DNA from: Candidula unifasciata
Lineage: Eukaryota > Mollusca > Gastropoda > Stylommatophora > Geomitridae
Assembly: GCA_905116865.2 (NCBI GenBank)
Contig: CAJHNH020004946.1
Location: 30,561 to 94,560 of the forward strand
Length of the DNA: 64,000 nucleotides
Direction of reading: 5' to 3'
A program made the position numbers and the translations under genes. Each line of letters opens with the position of its first letter. Within the stretch, counting starts at the first letter, position 1. The notes beneath the pieces were generated by a model. It did not search any database. It had not been told where the DNA came from and saw only the letters and a list, made by a program, of their open reading frames with translations. Shown here piece by piece: positions 58,600 to 64,000 of the stretch.

Positions 58600-58862
58600 A
58601 ATTTCCCCTGGTCGCTGGGTAGTAAGATCGCACGCCCGTGTGTATTGTTGCGCACTTAAAAAATCCCTTGGGAGTTTGAAATCGAAAAGAGTAGCCTAAC
58701 GGCGCTGCCCTGGCAAAACTTGGAGTTAAAAATCTACCGCAAAGTATTTCAGGATCCTCGCCGGTGCTACAGAGTTTATACACTGCGCTGAGATTCTTCG
58801 GACTAAGGCATGAGTTGGAAGAAGAACGGAGCACTTGTGGGTTACACCCGTGTGCCATGATG
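58600..58862 (+). repeat. SINE family C, 5' truncated
   Basis: 'aatttcccctggtcgctggg', 'tattgttgcgcacttaaaaa', 'agtagcctaacggcgctgcc', 'ggatcctcgccggtgctaca'. Co-linear with 63425-63650. Confidence 0.72.
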
Positions 58863-58984
58863 CTGATCCGTTGTATGAACATAAACATACCTCATATACT
58901 GTATTGTGATAGTACATACAGTCCCATACCTCATATACTGTGTTGTGGTAGGTTAGGCAGCCCTATGTGGTGTTTTGTAATAGT

Positions 58985-59245
58985 CTACACATTCACGGGA
59001 GCCGCCGCGGAGTTGCAGCTGGACGCTCGCCTGTGAATCCGAAGGTTATGGGTTCAAGTCCTAAGGAAACTCAACTTGACTGCCAGGTCGACCTAGCCTT
59101 AAACTGGTACCAGGTAAAGGCCAAGGAAGGAAGGACAGACGAGGTCATTTTGACCACACTTTCAGCCTATAACATATGGGACTAGCCTTATATGCCCAAT
59201 GCGCCTGAAGGCGCCGAAAAGGGTCCTTAACTTATTTACCATTTA
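58985..59245 (+). repeat. SINE family A, full-length
   Basis: Head 'cgcggagttgcagctggacg', 'ttatgggttcaagtcctaag' B box, 'gccaggtcgacctagcctta' body, tail 'gcccaatgcgcctgaaggcg'. Confidence 0.82.
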
Positions 59246-59274
59246 CACTGAGTACTAAAATTAAGTTAATTGCG

Positions 59275-59482
59275 TTTCCTTTAGAGGACGTTCCAGAACC
59301 CACTTAAAATTATTTTGCTGTTGTAGTTTTTCGAGGCACATTGTACGTCTATTCGTTTGCCATTGCTTTCTTCAAAGGTATCTCTGTCGAAATCAACGCA
59401 CCCGTCATTACAAAGCGCGTTCGCTACGCCTAAACCACATACGCCGACGTGTACTAAAGACTTACTCATGTTTAGCTCACTG
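59275..59482 (-). repeat. SINE family E copy
   Basis: 'ggacgttccagaacccactt', 'tcgtttgccattgctttctt' and 'aaaggtatctctgtcgaaat' parallel the reverse of 47470-47650. Confidence 0.58.
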
Positions 59483-59744
59483 ACTATGCATCTATTTCGT
59501 TGTACTATGCTTTAAATCATTAGACTAATCTACACACTCCCACTTCTCTTCTTCTTCTTTCGCTCCCAAAAAGGCAGGTTGCACGATGTGCTGTTCTTTA
59601 CAGCTAGGCTGCGACATTTGAGCGACCGTATGTACCACATTCCGGATGACAAACAGGGCCAATCTTGGATACATTGTTGAACCTCCGAACCTCCACGGAA
59701 GTTATAATTCGGGCAACTTTAACACCGAAGTCTGTGGCATAGGT

Positions 59745-59932
59745 TTAACGCATAGACGTTGAGAACGAACTTTGTAATTCCGAGATACTGGTTGAATTCC
59801 AACTGGGAGCGATAAGACAACAGACCCCCTTTGCGTTGATTTCGGCATTATTATGGAATGTCAGTCATTCAGTACGCTGTAGCAACCTATTGAACGTCGA
59901 CTTGCCTAAAAGGAACTAAAAAAACTAGGGAT
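59745..59932 (+). repeat. SINE family E copy
   Basis: 'aacgaactttgtaattccga', 'gatactggttgaattccaac', 'tgcgttgatttcggcattat'. Confidence 0.55.
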
Positions 59933-59939
59933 TAATGAT

Positions 59940-60190
59940 AACAATAGACGCTCGCCTGCGGATCGAAATGTCGTGGGTTTGAGTCCTGACGAGATAAACT
60001 TTTTTCTAAAAATTACCTTGGCTCCCAGGTCAATGCAGCCTTGAGTTGGTCCTGGTAAGTAAATGCGGCTGGCGTGATGTTGACCACGTTACCCACTAAA
60101 TGTTGATAGGTCTATAAAATATAGGCCTGGCCCTATATGCCTAATACGTCTGTAGGCGTGGAAAAGGGTACTTTACCTATTTTATTTTAA
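59940..60190 (+). repeat. SINE family A, nearly full-length
   Basis: 'agacgctcgcctgcggatcg', 'cgtgggtttgagtcctgacg', 'cccaggtcaatgcagccttg', 'gcctggccctatatgcctaa', 'ggcgtggaaaagggtacttt'. Confidence 0.83.
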
Positions 60191-60199
60191 TGATAACAA

Positions 60200-61045
60200 T
60201 CTAGGAAATTGCCTGAACTGGATATCAAGGCCGCTTGAGGGTGCCGGGGCCTTGGGGGGCCGTCGGGGTGGGGGGAAATAACCCATTGCCTCGTAAAAGT
60301 ATGTCGTAAAATGTAATTTACGGCTTACAAAAAATAGGATTTCTTTGAGAGAAAGGTTCTGATATCGAAGCCTAGTTGTAAACCACAAAATAACGTATTA
60401 ACAGCTCAGTTAGAAGCATGCGCGGAATTATAAGTACATCAACGGCTGTTAGTTGGAGACGGGAACTTACTGACTGCATATTTCACACCGTAGCAGGATT
60501 TCTGCGAGGGACCTTTATCAACCCACGCGGAACAAAAATGTACTCTTTATCAGCGACATTTCGCCTGCTTTCTACCATGGTGAAACCTGCGTGTGTTTGT
60601 TCCCATCACACATCTCACAGTTCACACAAGCTAGCTTCCCATATTATTAATTACCTTCAGGTCTGCTCTGCGTGTTAAATTCTAAAAATGGATTGTGCAT
60701 GCATTGGCAAAACGTGATTGTTCCCTCCCTTTTTGTTGTTCGATTTTTAACTTAACACAATGTTCATTGTTCTTTTACCGTGAGAAATGAATGTTGGTGT
60801 TTTTGAACTATTTCATTCCAAGCATGTAATGTAACAGCGATTTGAAGGCTTAAGTGAAAATAAGGTTGTTGATTTGTGAAACAGATATGAGTTGTTCAGT
60901 CTTTCGTTCGCCTGAAATAAGGTGTTTATGTCAGCAATTTTATCTCTCGTATAAATTTCACGGGCGTTTTTATTTCATCTGGTGCAGTTTACTTTCCACT
61001 GTTGGTCTCTTTTTGGTTAAAAGATGTGAACATCAAGGAAGATTG
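60200..61045. other. No recognised feature
   Basis: Short ORFs without domain hits I know. Two in-frame-looking segments (60418-60678, 60854-61195) show no signature; the second runs into a LINE fragment. Confidence 0.4.
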
Positions 61046-61049
61046 ACTA

Positions 61050-61312
61050 GTAAACAGCATCTTGTCTCGGAAGCTAAAATATTTTGGTTATATCAAGCGT
61101 CATTGTGGATTGGAAAAGATAATAGCAGAAGGCATAGTACCATGCAGGAGGGGCAGGGACCGACCAACACGAAGATGGGCACAGAATATAAGTGACTCCT
61201 TAAATATGAAAGTACACGAGGCGGGAGAGCTGGCGAGAGACCGAGTTTCTATCACGTAGACAGCGATGAGAGCGATGTTCTGCAAAGGACCTTCTACGCG
61301 ATGATCATCATC
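61050..61312 (+). mobile_element. LINE 3' end fragment
   Basis: The frame MSRKLKYFGYIKRHCGLEKI then EGIVPCRRGRDRPTRRWAQN closely matches the minus-strand fragment at 19909-20142. It ends near a 'gatcatcatcatac' tail. Confidence 0.78.
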
Positions 61313-61514
61313 ATACTGAATTGGCCAATGGTCCCATGTAATTTGATGGTACATTCTGGGGAACCCTGCCACCTAGTGAGTTTTCATCGTATCAAAATCT
61401 AAACACGGAAAGCCCTTTCTAATTAATGACGTCACGAGGGCTTCAGGAACTGGTCCGGTAGGGAACTGCGTGTATTCGACACATTTTAATCATCATTACC
61501 CTCATCCCGAAGTG

Positions 61515-61800
61515 CTTTGCAGACTGGCGTGGGTGAACATGCCTCTCCACAATCTGTGATCTTCAACAGCAAGTATCTCGCGTTTTGTTTTTCCTCTGTC
61601 CCCCCCCCCCCCTTTTTCCCTCAGATCTTTCAAGTGATTAAATCATGTCCCAACTGCAATCTTCTCATAACCTATGCCAGTTTCCCTCTTCTCGCAATCT
61701 GACCAAAACATGATGACTGCCTCTTTCTGGTGTTTGTTGTCTTCGAGCTCTGATCTTATTCAAAACATTGGGGCTGCTCTTTTTGGCTGTCCAGTGTATT
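61515..61800 (-). mobile_element. LINE 3' end, 57300-58498 family
   Basis: 'tggcgtgggtgaacatgcct' and 'tttttggctgtccagtgta' are the reverse of 58440-58470 and 58170-58190, and the intervening text is co-linear. A poly-C run (61601-61612) interrupts. Confidence 0.68.
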
Positions 61801-61809
61801 ATATCTTTA

Positions 61810-62215
61810 GATCATTGTAAACAGTATCCAAAAACAAATGACCCTTATCACACCACTAGGGCATTGAAAACATAGTGCTAGCACTACACCAGCATTAAGA
61901 ATGCAAACATAACTATGAGAGCACAGAGACAGATTATAAACAGCATATTCATCCCAACATAAAGCCGCTACTGCCAAACATGGACACCATAGCCAATGTG
62001 CGCAAAATCACCATTTGCGGAATGAGATCCCTGGGAAAAGCCGCCAAACTAACCATCCGAGTTCGAGTGAATAATGATACTCTCAGACACATTGTGGAAA
62101 CGACAACTTGTACTAGATTCAACAGGAAACCTTGTGCTTGTGCTGTTTGCGGGAATTCTACTGATTACTTAACTACAAACTTAACATTTTTAATCCTATC
62201 TCAATGTGGGACTCA
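61810..62215. other. No recognised feature
   Basis: The ORF 61980-62285 has no domain I recognise and runs into family G, so I do not call a gene. Confidence 0.4.
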
Positions 62216-62219
62216 GTTG

Positions 62220-62412
62220 TATGCTATTTTGAAGCCCCACTCAGGCTGTTGCCTGAGGAAGGGAGGGGGGGGGGCGCTAATCTAACTTAACGGTTGAACG
62301 GGGTTTCTGGGACTCGTGCTCCCGCTGATCATCATCCGAATCGGTGGCAATTTGTATCACCAAGTGTAGGTCGCTCGTAGTAAGGTCCTGGTGGGGTTGA
62401 ACGACACACAAA
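62220..62412 (+). repeat. Family G copy with (CA)n
   Basis: 'cggggtttctgggactcgtg', 'ggtggcaatttgtatcacca' and 'aaggtcctggtggggttgaa' parallel 4520-4640 and 4870-4900. (CACA)n follows at 62405-62480. Confidence 0.6.
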
Positions 62413-62481
62413 CACATATACACGCACACATACAAAAACACGCGCACACACACTCAAACACACACACACACACACACACAA
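62405..62481 (+). repeat. (CA)n-rich microsatellite
   Basis: ACACA with TATA/CGCA variants, then pure CA. Confidence 0.9.
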
Positions 62482-62759
62482 CAATAATAACGAACTTGTG
62501 CGCCAATCTGTCAGTGACTAAACTCACAATCACGTGCTAAATTTTAAAAACGGCAACAGCTGTCATATTTAAGCATGACAATTTATGCTATTTGTATCAC
62601 GTGATTATGGTCTAATTTAGCGCCACATACCAACAATATATAGTCCGACAAGCTGTTAGATATTTGTTTATAAGTGTCGTCTAGACAGCCTAGAACCAGC
62701 TGAGCAAAGCACTGCAAAAGGCCCTGCCTCCATAATCGGCCAAAGACAACTTTATAGAT

Positions 62760-63250
62760 AACTAGCTGTACCCGGCCACGCGTTGCTGTGGCCCAAATTG
62801 GTGAAATGAAGAAGAAAGAAAATAGCTCTCAGCTAACAGTGTCTGTCATACCCCCCCCCCCCTCTCCCCTCGACGCAGTCATATTTTCCTCTCCGAAGGA
62901 TTGAAAAATCATCCATGGCGAAATTATTAAAATAGAAATAGTTAAGAAATAAGAACTTTAAAATAATATTTTAAGCTCTCTCAGCTAACTGTGTTTGGCA
63001 TAACCCCCCCCCCCCCCCCTTTCCACCAATCATATTTCCCTCTCCGTAGGATTGAAAAATCATCACCTGGTGAAATTATTAAAATAGAAATAGTTGGGAA
63101 ATTAGAACATTAAAATAATATTTTAAGCTCTCTTAGCTAACGGTGTCTGGCATAACCCCCCGCTCCCCCACTCACATCTCCCTCTCCGAAAGATTGAAAA
63201 ATCAGCACCTGGCGAAGTTATATCTCCCTCTCCGAAGGACACCATGCCTT
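62760..63250 (+). repeat. Tandem repeat of about 150 bp, 3 copies
   Basis: Each unit runs 'agctctcagctaacagtgtc' / 'ctctctcagctaactgtgtt', poly-C, 'gaaggattgaaaaatcat', 'gaaattattaaaatagaaat'. Unit starts are near 62826, 62978 and 63128; the third is shorter. It is preceded by 'agctgtacccggccacgcgt', a motif seen at the ends of some invertebrate repeats. Confidence 0.85.
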
Positions 63251-63304
63251 GTCGACTGGCATGAGCTATTATTTAACTCCAGATCTGCGATCTACAACAG
63301 CATT

Positions 63305-63650
63305 ATTAGTTCGTGTACTGACTAGGGGCTGCGTGGTTTCGAAGCATGGTGTCTGTCCTCTTCGAGTAATAAAGGTTCCGGGTTCAATCCCTGGTAAGAG
63401 CTGTGATTTTTTCACGTGGTCTTGGATTTCTAGTAATTCCCCCTGGTTTCTGGGTAGTGAGCATTGTTGCGCACGTAAAAAATCCCCTGGCAGTTGAAAT
63501 CGAAAAAGAGTAGCCTAACGGCTCTGCCTGGGCAAAATTTGAAGTTAAAAATCTATTTCAGGATCCTCGCCGGTGCTACAGCGATTGTGCACTGTGCTGA
63601 GATTGTTTGGACTCAGACTTGAGTTAGAAGAAGAACTGAGCACTGTCACG
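63305..63650 (+). repeat. SINE family C, full-length
   Basis: tRNA-like head 'ggctgcgtggtttcgaagca', B box 'ccgggttcaatccctggtaa', body 'agtagcctaacggctctgcc', 'ggatcctcgccggtgctaca', 'cagacttgagttagaagaag'. Confidence 0.78.
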
Positions 63651-64000
63651 AGACGAACTCAGTGATTCCAGAAGGTAGTACTTGTAATAAGTTCTTCTGG
63701 TTCTAAAGAGACAGAATTATATTTACTCTGCGCTTTATCCTAATATTGCTTTAAACCGCACGGATTTAAATTGTTACCAGTCCTTCTTCGAGACAAGCCA
63801 CTGCGCTTTGTTTAAAATTACCCAACACTACGTAATATAGCCCGCTGGTTCAGACTAGGGATGTTAGATTGCATTCTCACGCCAGTGTCAGAATGTTATC
63901 TCCTGACCAGACTGTAGAGACTGAGGGGGGCCCTTTTGACCAGGTAAATTGAGTGGACGCTAGACATTGTGGAGCCCAGAGGTCAGAGTTTCAACACGTC
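63651..64000. other. No recognised feature
   Basis: Nothing nameable to the window edge. Confidence 0.4.

Noticed and set aside
61980..62285. 101-aa ORF with several cysteines
   Set aside because: No recognised domain, and its end overlaps dispersed family G and a poly-G run.

Overview
This looks like intron-rich, repeat-rich DNA from an animal nucleus. I see no operons, no bacterial-style gene density, GT-AG introns, tRNA-derived SINEs, degraded non-LTR retrotransposons, hAT/piggyBac/Tc1-type MITEs and very long microsatellites. The one host gene is a PDZ-LIM (Zasp/LDB3/PDLIM-type) muscle and cytoskeleton gene. The RTE-like LINE ends, the tRNA-SINE content and three SPIN-type hAT copies would fit a lophotrochozoan, perhaps a gastropod mollusc. 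That taxonomic guess is an inference only.

The host gene lies on the minus strand and covers most of the window (49701 down to 1615, then off the left edge). Six coding exons join with matching phases: 49603-49701, 13965-14113, 10074-11619, 6076-6197, 4009-4104 and 1615-2072. They give the first 823 residues plus one base of the next codon. The PDZ domain is split between exons 1 and 2 by an intron of about 35.5 kb. A disordered proline-rich linker, a conserved pre-LIM stretch and four 'GQxQSDY' repeats follow. The LIM domains expected for the family are not visible and should lie to the left of base 1.

Region by region: 1-14113 holds exons 6 to 2 with small introns carrying SINE, SPIN, piggyBac-like and pogo-like MITE copies. 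14114-49602 is the giant first intron: microsatellites (AAAG, AT, GAA, ACT, CT), minisatellites with 53-, 45- and 35-bp units, two RNase H-bearing LINE remnants, and many SINEs. 49157-49617 is a 51-bp minisatellite grown from the exon 1 splice donor. 49702-64000 is the upstream flank or a leader intron, with more SINEs, a SPIN copy, an RNase H fragment, and the best-preserved LINE reverse transcriptase (57300-58498).

I found no credible second host gene, rRNA, functional tRNA or CRISPR array. The most unusual structures are the splice-donor minisatellite, a SINE whose RNA polymerase III B box is present twelve times in tandem, and the 33-residue repeats in the PDZ-LIM protein. Dispersed families are labelled A to G here only for reference; the labels are mine.
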